From positions 434,001 through 498,000 of the forward strand of contig NZ_CP161805.1 in NCBI RefSeq assembly GCF_040801785.1: a stretch of DNA of 64,000 bases, written 5' to 3'. Both the position numbers and the translations under genes were made by a program. This document shows, one piece after another, positions 36,677-44,882 of the stretch; the stretch's first letter is position 1, and every line of letters starts with the position of its first letter. The notes beneath the pieces were generated by a model. That model saw only the letters and a list, made by a program, of their open reading frames with translations, was not told where the DNA came from and did not search any database. Origin of the DNA: Sulfitobacter sp. LCG007. Lineage in GTDB: Bacteria; Pseudomonadota; Alphaproteobacteria; Rhodobacterales; Rhodobacteraceae.

Positions 36677-37404
36677 TGATCGAATGGCGCGACGAAGGGA
36701 TCCTCCTGAGCGCGCGCAAGCACGGCGAGAGCGCGGCGATCGTCGAGGTCTTCACCCCGGCACACGGGCGGCATGCCGGTGTGGTGCGCGGGGGCACAAG
36801 CCGGAAGATCGCGCCGGTGCTGCAACCGGGTGCGCAGCTCGATCTGGTCTGGCGCGCGCGGCTCGAGGATCATATCGGCGCCTTCACCGTCGAGCCGGTG
36901 CGCAGCCGGGCTGCGGCGGCCATGGGAACGCGCCTTACGCTTGCGGGACTGAATGCAGTGACGTCCCTGCTGTCCTTCTGCCTCCCGGAGCGCGAGCCGC
37001 ACCCCGCGCTCTACGCACGGACCGAAGCGCTGCTCGATCTGCTCGGCGAAGATCACGTCTGGCCGTTGGCCTATCTGCGCTGGGAACTGGGGCTGCTGCA
37101 GGAAATGGGCTATGGGCTCGATCTCGAAACCTGCGCCGTTACCGGTGCGACCGAGGATCTGGTCTTCGTCTCGCCGAAGTCGGGCAGGGCCGTGTCGCGG
37201 GCGGGGGCCGGTGACTGGGCGCAGCGCCTGCTGCCGCTGCCTGCGGTGCTTCGCGGTCTGGGCGATGCACCGGATCACGAAATCGCGGCCGGATTCGTCA
37301 CCACTGGCTATTTCCTGGAAAGTCACCTTGCGCGGGACCTCGGCGGAAAACCCCTGCCGGAGGCGCGGCGGCGCTTCGTCGAAGGCTTCAGCCGTCGGAG
37401 CTGA
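36676..37404 (+). CDS. recO: DNA repair protein RecO
   Basis: This 242-residue mediator loads RecA onto SSB-covered gaps within the RecFOR pathway. The N-terminal OB fold ([25 protein letters not shown] and [11 protein letters not shown]) and the helical C-terminal part ([24 protein letters not shown]) are typical. The end overlaps the convergent META-domain gene by 17 bp. Confidence 0.95.
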   Translation: MIEWRDEGILLSARKHGESAAIVEVFTPAHGRHAGVVRGGTSRKIAPVLQPGAQLDLVWRARLEDHIGAFTVEPVRSRAAAAMGTRLTLAGLNAVTSLLSFCLPEREPHPALYARTEALLDLLGEDHVWPLAYLRWELGLLQEMGYGLDLETCAVTGATEDLVFVSPKSGRAVSRAGAGDWAQRLLPLPAVLRGLGDAPDHEIAAGFVTTGYFLESHLARDLGGKPLPEARRRFVEGFSRRS

Positions 37405-37969
37405 AGACCATCGTGACCTCCACGGATTGGGTGGGCCGCGCGTCCTGGGCATCAGAGGTGGCATCGGCTTCGGTTTCGCCGGACTGCCCGTCGACCTCTG
37501 TTTCTTCAGTCCCGTCGGCCTCGGCCTGCGCTTCAGCGGGGGCTTCCGCCTCCGGTTCGGACTCCTCCCGCACTGCTTCTTCCGGCTGGGGGTCAGCAGC
37601 CACCTCCATCGTGCCCGTGAGGATCAGAAGCCCGTCGCGCAGCTCGGCCGCCGTCATGGCGGAAAGGGCCGTCAGGAACCGCTCTTCGGCAGCGAGATCG
37701 AGACAGGCCATGCGGGTCGCTGCAAGGGGGCCGGTGGCGAAAGCCGGAAATTCCGCGATCAACGGACCGAAGTACCTGTTGCAGGGTGCGCTGCCGCTGA
37801 CGCTGCCCGCATCGGGGAAGCTTAGCGTGGCGCGCTGCGCAAATGGCGCTCCGTCGAGTTCGACCAGTGTCCAGACCGTTTCGGGATCGTCATAGGGATT
37901 CGCGGCAGCGCCGGTCGCGGTGAAAACCGCCGCAAAGAGCGACAGAGCTACGGTCTTCATGGCGCGCAT
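37388..37969 (-). CDS. Secreted META-domain protein (HslJ-like)
   Basis: This 193-residue protein has a signal peptide ([21 protein letters not shown]) and then a META domain: [31 protein letters not shown] and [19 protein letters not shown]. The C-terminal 55 residues are a Glu/Ala-rich, probably disordered tail. AGGGA upstream of ATG 37969 supports that start; ATG 37960 is also possible. META proteins are linked to envelope stress and resistance, with no known reaction. Confidence 0.85.
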   Translation of the reverse strand: MRAMKTVALSLFAAVFTATGAAANPYDDPETVWTLVELDGAPFAQRATLSFPDAGSVSGSAPCNRYFGPLIAEFPAFATGPLAATRMACLDLAAEERFLTALSAMTAAELRDGLLILTGTMEVAADPQPEEAVREESEPEAEAPAEAQAEADGTEETEVDGQSGETEADATSDAQDARPTQSVEVTMVFSSDG

Positions 37970-38012
37970 GCAGCATTCCCTCGTGATGTCGCCTGCCACC
38001 GTGACGCCGGAC

Positions 38013-38534
38013 TCAGCGAAGCGCAACCACCATGTCGACCAGGGTGTCGAAGGCCGCGGCCGGAGCGGAGGCTCCTGGCAGCTGCGGCATGCCGACAAGC
38101 GAGCCGAGGCTTGTCTGGGCGAAGTCGCGGTTCGCGACGCCAAGCTGACGGAGAAGGGCGCCGATATATGTCATGCGCTCGTCGTCGACCTGCCCGACGA
38201 TGCTGGCGACCATAGGGTTCGTCCGTGCCCAACCCCGCATTGCCGGATCCTGCGGGTCTGAAAGGATTGTCTGTCCGAAACGCCTCAGCCGCCGTTCGGC
38301 CGGGGAGTCGTCGCCGAGCGCATCGACGATGCTTGACAGCGCGCGCGCCTGCCAGTCCCTTGCCACGGCTTCCTGAAGCGCGGGTACATCCTTGAAATGC
38401 CAATAGAAAGAGCCCTTGGTCGCCCCCAGACGCCGCGCCAGCGGTTCGGCGGCAAGCGCTGAAGGGCCTTGGGCGACCAGGGCGGCGAGCCCGGCGTCGA
38501 TCCAGGATTGGCGGGTGAGTCGCGTTTTGCTCAT
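38013..38534 (-). CDS. TetR-family transcriptional regulator
   Basis: This 173-residue regulator has an N-terminal helix-turn-helix (WIDAGLAALVAQGPSALAAEPLARRLGATKGSFYWHF). It starts at ATG 38534 (MSKTRLT) and has the usual ligand-binding helical C-terminal half. It is divergent from an MFS transporter with a palindrome between them, so it probably represses itself and the transporter. Confidence 0.9.
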   Translation of the reverse strand: MSKTRLTRQSWIDAGLAALVAQGPSALAAEPLARRLGATKGSFYWHFKDVPALQEAVARDWQARALSSIVDALGDDSPAERRLRRFGQTILSDPQDPAMRGWARTNPMVASIVGQVDDERMTYIGALLRQLGVANRDFAQTSLGSLVGMPQLPGASAPAAAFDTLVDMVVALR

Positions 38535-38680
38535 GCAGCATTGCCTACGCAGCGGAATGGTTTCCGGCAAGTATATGACCCGTCTTGCAATGTGTTTTTG
38601 CAGGTCTTTGTCTTCAGGCGCGCGGCAAGCGGTCGGGCCTGCTCAATTCGGATGCGCAGATCGCCGTTCGGTTGAGTAAA

Positions 38681-38692
38681 ATTGCATGCAAT
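38681..38692. promoter_or_regulatory. Palindrome between TetR and MFS genes
   Basis: ATTGCATGCAAT is a perfect 12-bp palindrome in the 229-bp divergent gap, 72 bp upstream of the transporter ATG. It is a candidate TetR operator. Confidence 0.5.
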
Positions 38693-38763
38693 CGGGGAAA
38701 ACCGACGCGGTGCGTGTCGTGGCGGAGCCAGAACCACGGGTCCGGCTGCGGTCTACGTGCTCC

Positions 38764-40005
38764 ATGATCAGTCAGCGGACGCCGATATACCTTTCGCACG
38801 CGCCGGTGCCGCGCGTGCAGCATTTTGCCATCCTTGCAGCGCTCGAGGCCGGGATTCGCGGCACGCTCATGTCGGTGATGCCGCTCATGATGTATCGCGC
38901 CTATCAGGACGCGGGGGTCGTGAGCCGCCTTTATCTCGCGGTGGGGATCGCCTCGCTGCTTTACGGTCTCATGGTCCCTTACGTCTCGCGGCGCGTTCCC
39001 CGGCGATGGATGTATACGCTGGGGGCCGCACTCTACCTGTCGGGCATGACGCTCGCCCTGACGGCGCCGGCCAAGGGGATGGTCCTGGTGCTCGGATTGA
39101 ACGCCATGGGCACGGTAACGCTGGCGATCTGTCTCAATGCCTATGTGCTCGACTACATCGCGCGACAGGATCTGGGCCAGTCCGAGAGCATGCGCATGGT
39201 ATATTCGGCGGTGCCCTGGGCAGGAGGCCCGTTCATCGGCGTGCTGCTCCTGAACTGGTGGGAGCCGGCGCCCTTCATCGTCGCCGGGGGCTTCGCCCTC
39301 GCCGTGCTGGCGGCTTTCTGGTGGCTGCGCCTCGGCAACGGGAAGCAGATCACCAGGGCGGCGGGACCGGCGCCGAACCCTCTTGCCTTTCTCGGGCGTT
39401 TCGCGCGCCAGCCCCGCCTGATCGCGGGCTGGCTCTTCGCGGTCATGCGATCCTGCGGCTGGTGGGTCTATGTGGTCTACATGCCGATCTTCTGTATCCA
39501 GAGCGGTCTGGGAGAGACGATCGGCGCGGTGGGCGTTTCGGCGGCAAACGCCTTCCTCTTCCTGACGCCGCTCATGCTTAAGCTCGTTCACCGGGTGGGT
39601 GTAAGGCGCGCTGTACGGTCAGGCTTTCTATTCGCCGGCATCTTCTTCGCGGCGGGCTGGGCGTTTGCAGGCTGGCCCTGGCTTGGCGTGGCGTCGCTGC
39701 TCGTGGCGGCAAGCTCGCTCATTCTTCTCGACGTCTGCGGCGGCTTGCCGTTCCTCATGGCGGTGAAACCCTCCGAGCGGACCGAGATGGCCGCGGTCTA
39801 TTCCACCTTCCGGGACGTATCGGGCATCCTCACTCCGGCGATGGCAAGCCTGGTGCTGCTGGTCGCACCCCTTTCCTTCATCTTCGCGACCTGCGCGGCC
39901 GGGATGCTTGCGACCTTCGCCGTGGCTGGGCGGCTTCACCCGCGGCTTGGAGAGCGCCGGCCGCCGGGGCGAAAGGACGCGGCACGCGCCGAACCGGCCG
40001 AGTGA
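38764..40005 (+). CDS. MFS transporter
   Basis: This 413-residue integral membrane protein has about twelve hydrophobic helices split by a central basic loop (ARQPRL). Short basic loops such as SRRVPRRWM after helix 2 match the major facilitator pattern. ATG 38764 was chosen because the upstream codons are not membrane-like; the frame could start at 38686. The substrate is unknown. The divergent TetR gene suggests drug or metabolite export. Confidence 0.85.
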   Translation: MISQRTPIYLSHAPVPRVQHFAILAALEAGIRGTLMSVMPLMMYRAYQDAGVVSRLYLAVGIASLLYGLMVPYVSRRVPRRWMYTLGAALYLSGMTLALTAPAKGMVLVLGLNAMGTVTLAICLNAYVLDYIARQDLGQSESMRMVYSAVPWAGGPFIGVLLLNWWEPAPFIVAGGFALAVLAAFWWLRLGNGKQITRAAGPAPNPLAFLGRFARQPRLIAGWLFAVMRSCGWWVYVVYMPIFCIQSGLGETIGAVGVSAANAFLFLTPLMLKLVHRVGVRRAVRSGFLFAGIFFAAGWAFAGWPWLGVASLLVAASSLILLDVCGGLPFLMAVKPSERTEMAAVYSTFRDVSGILTPAMASLVLLVAPLSFIFATCAAGMLATFAVAGRLHPRLGERRPPGRKDAARAEPAE

Positions 40006-41697
40006 TCAGCCAAGCAGGCGTCTTGCGATCACCTGGGCCTGTATCTCGCCCGCGCCCTCGAAGATGTTCAGGATCCGCGCGTCGCAGAGCAGGCGGCTGA
40101 TCCTGTACTCCAGCGCGAAGCCGTTGCCGCCGTGGATCTGCAAGCCATTGTCCGCAGCAGCCCACGCCACGCGCGCCCCGAGGAGCTTTGCCATGCCCGC
40201 TTCCAGATCGCAGCGATGACCCTGGTCCTTCTCGCGCGCGCTGAAGTATGTAAGCTGGCGGGCGATCATGATCTCGACCGCCATCATGGCGAGCTTCGAG
40301 GAAACCCGGGGGAAGTCGACAAGGGCACGTCCGAACTGCTTGCGGTCCCGTGCATATTGCAGCGCGACATCCAGCGCCGACTGGGCGACGCCGACGGCCC
40401 GTGCGGCGGTCTGGATCCGGGCGCTCTCGAAGGTCTCCATGAGCTGCTTGAAGCCCTTGCCCTCCTCGCCGCCGAGAAGGTTCTCGCGCTTGACCTCGAA
40501 GCCGTCGAAGGCCAGCTCGTATTCCTTCATGCCCCGGTAGCCCAGCACCTCGATCTCGCCGCCCGTCATCCCTGGCGTTGGAAATGGATCGGTCTCTGTG
40601 CCGGGCTCCTTCTCGGCGAGAAACATCGACAGGCCCCTGTAGTCGGCCGTCTCCGGGTCGGTACGAGCCAGCAGCGTCATGACATGGGTGCGCGCGGCAT
40701 GGGTTATCCAGGTCTTGTTGCCCGTTATCCTGTAGTTTCCGTCTTCGTCCTTCACCGCGCGCGTGCGCAGGGCGCCAAGGTCGGACCCGGTGTTGGGCTC
40801 GGTGAAGACCGCCGTGGGCAGGATCTCTCCACTTGCGATGCGCGGCAACCAGTGGCTTTTCTGGTGGTCCGTGCCGCCGCAGAGTATCAGCTCGGCCGCT
40901 ATCTCCGAGCGTGTCCCGAGGCTGCCGACCCCGATGTAGCCGCGTGAAAGTTCCTCGGAGACGACGACCATCGACGCCTTTCCAAGACCCAGACCGCCGA
41001 GGTTTTCGGGGATCGTCAGGCCGAAGACCCCCATTTCGGCCAGTTCGGAGATGACTTCGAGGGGGATCAGTTCGTCCTTCAGGTGCCAGCCATGGGCAAC
41101 GGGCTCTATCTTTTCGACCGCATAGCGGCGGAACTGCTCGCGGATCATCTCGAGTTCGTCATCAAGCCCCGTGGCGCCGACGGTGATATTCGCGGAATGC
41201 TCCTGCATCAGCGCCACGAGCCGCGCGCGCGCCGCGGGGCTGTTACCGACCCTCGAAAGGGTGTCCGCGGCGCCGCTTTCAAGCGCCGCCATGTCCGCGG
41301 CTCCAAGCCCGAGATCCTGCGGGCGGACGATCTCTCCCTGATTCATCGGAATGCCGCCGCGGATCTGCGCGAGATACTCACCGAACGCGATCTGCAGCAG
41401 AAGGCACTCGGTTTCACCCAGCCGCCCGGCCGCATCAAGCCCGGCAGCCCAGGAGTGCATCTGCCGCAGCGCTTCGATATATGTGGCAAGCCAGGCAAGC
41501 CCGTGGACCGCGGTTTGCTCTGCATCCAGCAACGCCGGGCTGATGCGCCCGTCTTGCGTCACCAGTTCCCTCGTGCGCTGGATCGCGGCTTTCAGCAAAC
41601 CGTCGAGAGGGTCAAGGGCCGAGCCGGTGAGCCCGACAAGATCGTCGATTGCCCACTCGCCCTGCAGGGAAACATCGCGTCCATCATGCGCCATCAT
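40006..41697 (-). CDS. mcd: (2S)-methylsuccinyl-CoA dehydrogenase, ethylmalonyl-CoA pathway
   Basis: This 563-residue FAD enzyme oxidises (2S)-methylsuccinyl-CoA to mesaconyl-CoA. It has the extra N-terminal helical part of about 160 residues that sets Mcd apart from other acyl-CoA dehydrogenases (HGLAWLATYIEALRQM, FGEYLAQIRGGIPMNQGEIV). The dehydrogenase core follows, with FTEPNTGSDLGALRT, NKTWITHA and the end QIHGGNGFALEYRISRLLCD. ATG 41697 has GGGAG five bases upstream; the frame is open to 41826. It needs electron-transfer flavoprotein (etfAB lie at 54138-55822). It is divergent from the TSUP gene. Confidence 0.92.
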   Translation of the reverse strand: MMAHDGRDVSLQGEWAIDDLVGLTGSALDPLDGLLKAAIQRTRELVTQDGRISPALLDAEQTAVHGLAWLATYIEALRQMHSWAAGLDAAGRLGETECLLLQIAFGEYLAQIRGGIPMNQGEIVRPQDLGLGAADMAALESGAADTLSRVGNSPAARARLVALMQEHSANITVGATGLDDELEMIREQFRRYAVEKIEPVAHGWHLKDELIPLEVISELAEMGVFGLTIPENLGGLGLGKASMVVVSEELSRGYIGVGSLGTRSEIAAELILCGGTDHQKSHWLPRIASGEILPTAVFTEPNTGSDLGALRTRAVKDEDGNYRITGNKTWITHAARTHVMTLLARTDPETADYRGLSMFLAEKEPGTETDPFPTPGMTGGEIEVLGYRGMKEYELAFDGFEVKRENLLGGEEGKGFKQLMETFESARIQTAARAVGVAQSALDVALQYARDRKQFGRALVDFPRVSSKLAMMAVEIMIARQLTYFSAREKDQGHRCDLEAGMAKLLGARVAWAAADNGLQIHGGNGFALEYRISRLLCDARILNIFEGAGEIQAQVIARRLLG

Positions 41698-41831
41698 GAT
41701 CACTCCCATTTGCGCTCCCCGGTGGTCTATGCGTTCCGCATCTGCGGCGCAATAAGCTTTCTTCTGAGTGCTTAATCTTGTTCGAATATTGCTTAGATGA
41801 TTCTGAGTTTCGCGATGCAGCGGCAAAAAAC

Positions 41832-41845
41832 CACTGTTAACAGTG
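41832..41845. promoter_or_regulatory. Perfect palindrome in front of the TSUP gene
   Basis: CACTGTTAACAGTG is a 14-bp perfect palindrome ending 4 bp before the TSUP start codon, so it covers the place of the ribosome site. It lies in the gap shared with the divergent mcd gene and could bind a repressor. Confidence 0.5.
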
Positions 41846-41849
41846 TCGC

Positions 41850-42617
41850 ATGGAAAACTTCTTCACCCTCATGACACCACTCGCGTTCGCTGTAGCCTGC
41901 GGTATCGCCGTGGTTGCCGGCATCGTGAAGGGTACAGTCGGATTTGCCATGCCCATGGTGTTGATATCGGGGCTGACGGTTTTCCTGCCGCCCGAAATCG
42001 CGCTTGCGGGCCTGATCCTGCCGACCGTGGTGACAAACCTCATGCAGGCGCTTCGCCAAGGCATCGGGCCGGCCTGGGACACGGTCCGCAAGTTCCGCGT
42101 ATTTCTTCTGTGCGGTCTCGTCACCCTGCTGATCTCGGCGCAATTGGTCCGGCTGCTGTCTGCGGACCTGCTGCTGATGCTGATCGGCGTGCCGATCGTC
42201 CTCTTCGCGCTGTTGCGGCTCAGCGGCCGTCAGTTCGAGATGGCTCGCCAGATCCCCTTGGTCGAAGCCGCCATCGGCGGCCTCGCCGGGTTCATCGGCG
42301 GGCTTTCAGGCGTATGGGGCCCTCCGACCGTCGCCTACCTGACGGCGCTTGGTACCGAGAAGCACGAGCATGTCAGAACCCAGGGCGTGATCTACGGCCT
42401 TGGGGCCGTGGCGCTGGTCGGCGCGCACCTGACATCCGGGGTCCTGCGCGCGCAAACCCTGCCCTTCTCGATGGCTCTGATCGTCCCGGCCGTGATCGGA
42501 ATGTGGGTAGGCACTATGATCCTTGACCGGATCGACCAGAGGATGTTCGGACGGGTGACGCTGCTGGTACTGCTTCTCGCCGGCCTCAACCTCGTCCGCC
42601 GCGGTATGACGGGCTAG
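41850..42617 (+). CDS. TSUP (TauE/SafE) family permease
   Basis: This 255-residue membrane protein has about eight helices. The conserved repeats are GIVKGTVGFAMPMVLISGLTVF and GGLAGFIGGLSGVWGPPTVAY, the signature of sulfite/organosulfonate/anion TSUP carriers. The substrate is unknown. It converges with the XRE gene, the stop codons overlapping in CTAG. Confidence 0.88.
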   Translation: MENFFTLMTPLAFAVACGIAVVAGIVKGTVGFAMPMVLISGLTVFLPPEIALAGLILPTVVTNLMQALRQGIGPAWDTVRKFRVFLLCGLVTLLISAQLVRLLSADLLLMLIGVPIVLFALLRLSGRQFEMARQIPLVEAAIGGLAGFIGGLSGVWGPPTVAYLTALGTEKHEHVRTQGVIYGLGAVALVGAHLTSGVLRAQTLPFSMALIVPAVIGMWVGTMILDRIDQRMFGRVTLLVLLLAGLNLVRRGMTG

Positions 42618-42970
42618 TTCTGCCGCGCGACGGTCACGCCCGACACATCCTCGATGAAGGTCACGATCCGCGATTTGACCCTGTCGTCCCGGATCGAGGA
42701 AAGCGCCGCCACGATTTCGAGGCCGGGATCACGCACCTCGGTCTCTTCCTTCGATTCGAGCCCCTCGAAGAAATAGGCCGTCGGGACGCCGAGGATCTCG
42801 GACAGTTCGTAGAGACGGCTGGCGGCAATCCGGTTGGAGCCGATTTCGTACTTCTGGATCTGCTGGAAGGACAGGTTCAGCTGCCTCGCCACGTCTGTCT
42901 GGGACAGGCGGCGCATGGTCCTGATTTGCTTGAGTTTCTTACCGACGTGAACATCTACGGGATGCGACAT
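42614..42970 (-). CDS. XRE-family helix-turn-helix regulator
   Basis: This 118-residue protein has an HTH_3 domain at residues 10-65 (VGKKLKQIRTMRRLSQTDVARQL, FQQIQKYEIGSNRI) and a short C-terminal tail. It is divergent from the LysR-type-HTH gene over an AT-rich gap with GTTGCA repeats. Small XRE proteins of this form are common in Rhodobacteraceae. Confidence 0.9.
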   Translation of the reverse strand: MSHPVDVHVGKKLKQIRTMRRLSQTDVARQLNLSFQQIQKYEIGSNRIAASRLYELSEILGVPTAYFFEGLESKEETEVRDPGLEIVAALSSIRDDRVKSRIVTFIEDVSGVTVARQN

Positions 42971-43126
42971 AACTATTTAATACCTAAGGTTGCATGAGCT
43001 TTTAGTGATCCCCGGAACGTTACAACGGATCAACTGGATGAATTTTTTCTGTTACGTTGCATGAATATTCCGTTGATGTATGATTGATGTTGCACTATTG
43101 GATGATCAATTTACCATCAAGGCGAC
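42971..43126. promoter_or_regulatory. Divergent control region with GTTGCA repeats
   Basis: This 156-bp AT-rich region lies between the XRE gene and the HTH gene. GTTGCATGAG (42989-42998), GTTGCATGAA (43056-43065) and GTTGCACTA (43089-43097) are repeated sites, and ACGTTACAACG pairs partly with them as an inverted form. They are candidate operators for one or both neighbouring regulators. Confidence 0.5.
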
Positions 43127-44059
43127 ATGAACAAGATCATCGATAACACGGTAGACGCTTCGTACGTCAGCAAGAGCGCGGAATCGCATGGTCTGCTCCA
43201 TGAGATGATCCGATCGTTCACGACGCTCGCCCGGACGTTGAACCTGAGCCATGCGGTGAAGGAGCTGGGCAGCACGCGCCAGACCGTGCGCCGGCACATC
43301 AGCCAGCTTGAAGAGGCCAAGGGGACTGCGCTCTTCACCGTCGAGGATCGCCAATACAGATTGACTGCTGCGGGCGAGCAGGCGCTGCCCGAGGCCCTTA
43401 ACATTCTCGCGCTCGGGAACTCGTGGCTCAGCGGCAAGATCACCAACTACAGTGGTCTGCCACAGGTAAGGACGCAGCTTCCTGACGGCTGGAAGTTCTG
43501 GCAGCAGCAACGTCCGATATCGGATATCTGGAGTTCCTCACGCCCGTTGCTGCGGGAAGCCGTGCGCGCCTGGGCGAACGCCGGTGGATCGCTGGAGGAT
43601 CCGGCACTTCAGCACGTGCGCCCCTATTTCATCGTTTTCAGGGATACACCCACCGGTTGGATCTGCGTCGAGCTGGGTGATGATTGTTCGTATGTGTCAT
43701 GGTTCGGCTGGTCAAACGCGCGCAGCAGCATCGGCCGCAATCTGGGCCAGATGCCTGGGGGCGACGATTTCGGACGTCTGGTCAACATGGCCCATGAAGA
43801 GGTCCACCAGAATCATGGGATCAGGCTTGATCACATACATACCATGATGCCGCGTGAAGAAGGCGGGCCGATGCTGCCGATCAGCTACCAGAGATTGCTC
43901 ATGGGGGGGCGCTTCCCCGATGGGTCCTTTGCGTTGCTGTCGGTCGTGGACCGTTGCTACGAGTTGCGGATCGAAGGTCTGGAAGACAGCGAAATTCGCA
44001 GCATGCCGGAGGAACTTGTCATGGAGGTGGACGAGAATGCGTTAAAGTTCGGGTGTTAA
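43127..44059 (+). CDS. LysR-type winged-helix protein with an atypical C-terminal domain
   Basis: This 310-residue protein has a LysR-like helix-turn-helix at about 22-85 (FTTLARTLNLSHAVKELGST, VRRHISQLEEAKGTALFTVED, YRLTAAGEQALPEA). The rest does not follow the LysR effector domain. It is shorter and has a PAS-like or sensor look (YFIVFRDTPTGWICVELGDD, SYVSWFGWSNARSS, SFALLSVVDRCYELRIEGLED). AAGG precedes ATG 43127. It is followed after 48 bp by a GNAT-like gene, and the two are probably one unit. Confidence 0.75.
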   Translation: MNKIIDNTVDASYVSKSAESHGLLHEMIRSFTTLARTLNLSHAVKELGSTRQTVRRHISQLEEAKGTALFTVEDRQYRLTAAGEQALPEALNILALGNSWLSGKITNYSGLPQVRTQLPDGWKFWQQQRPISDIWSSSRPLLREAVRAWANAGGSLEDPALQHVRPYFIVFRDTPTGWICVELGDDCSYVSWFGWSNARSSIGRNLGQMPGGDDFGRLVNMAHEEVHQNHGIRLDHIHTMMPREEGGPMLPISYQRLLMGGRFPDGSFALLSVVDRCYELRIEGLEDSEIRSMPEELVMEVDENALKFGC

Positions 44060-44107
44060 TCAATTCGTTAGGCTAGTATCGGGCGCAGGACAACGTGGAG
44101 CGCCCCC

Positions 44108-44824
44108 ATGACTATCCATAATGTGAATGATGACACCCATTTCATCGCAGCAAGCTACAATATCTTGAATAGTTGTGGGGTCACCCTCACAACTGGTTCC
44201 GATTTCTCTGTTTACAGAGAGATTCTGTCGGAAGGGCGGCAGGATCACGTGATCGGTGCGCCTTTCGACCCAGAGTTGCATGAACTTAACGAAGACAACG
44301 CCATCTGGATCACCGGAAACGACGAAAACGGCAAATTGATGCATACTCAGGCCATTCGCCTGGTGGATATCGGCCATTCTCCGCTCAGTGACTACCTGCG
44401 CAAGGGTTTCAAGGGGTACCCGCCCTCCGGTGTGCCGATCGACTTCCGGAGATCCCGCTATCGGGCCGGACCCGGAGCCATGCGCATCAAGGGCAAGGTC
44501 TGCTATCATGGCGAAGTATGGATGGGCGGTGAAAAAGGACAGTACCGCGGTACCGGCCTGTCATCTGTCCTGGGACGCATCGCGTTCCTGACGGCGATGC
44601 AGCGGTGGGCACCCGACTATGTCTTCGGCTTCATGCCCAAGCAGGTTGCCTACAAGGGTTTCGTGGAGCGGCAGGGATACATGCATACCGATCCCGGCTG
44701 CCTTCGGTGGTTCCTGAAAGGCAATGACCAGCCATTCGAGGGAATGATGGTCTACATGAGCCATGAAGATCTGCGCTTCATGCTGGACATGCCGTTGCAC
44801 GAATACGTAGCCTTGGCCGCCTGA
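44108..44824 (+). CDS. GNAT-like protein of unknown function
   Basis: This 238-residue protein resembles an N-acetyltransferase or autoinducer-synthase-type fold. Residues 145-151 (QYRGTGL) match the acetyl-CoA-binding Q/R-x-x-G-x-G/A motif, preceded by a beta strand with YHGEVWMG and followed by LSSVLGRIAFLTAMQRW. A late YKGFVERQGYMH also fits GNAT motif B. I know no named family. GGAG precedes ATG 44108. It is coupled to the upstream HTH gene and converges on pckA. Confidence 0.65.
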   Translation: MTIHNVNDDTHFIAASYNILNSCGVTLTTGSDFSVYREILSEGRQDHVIGAPFDPELHELNEDNAIWITGNDENGKLMHTQAIRLVDIGHSPLSDYLRKGFKGYPPSGVPIDFRRSRYRAGPGAMRIKGKVCYHGEVWMGGEKGQYRGTGLSSVLGRIAFLTAMQRWAPDYVFGFMPKQVAYKGFVERQGYMHTDPGCLRWFLKGNDQPFEGMMVYMSHEDLRFMLDMPLHEYVALAA

Positions 44825-44860
44825 CGGCGGTCAGGCCGGCTCTTTAAAGGTGCACAATGC

Positions 44861-44882
44861 GCGATCGGGGTCACCCGATCGC
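44861..44882. terminator. Hairpin between GNAT-like gene and pckA
   Basis: A 9-bp perfect stem GCGATCGGG/CCCGATCGC with loop GTCA lies across the pckA stop codon. The T/A-rich GCTCTTTAAAGG stretch lies beyond it. It could end both convergent transcripts, though weakly. Confidence 0.4.
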
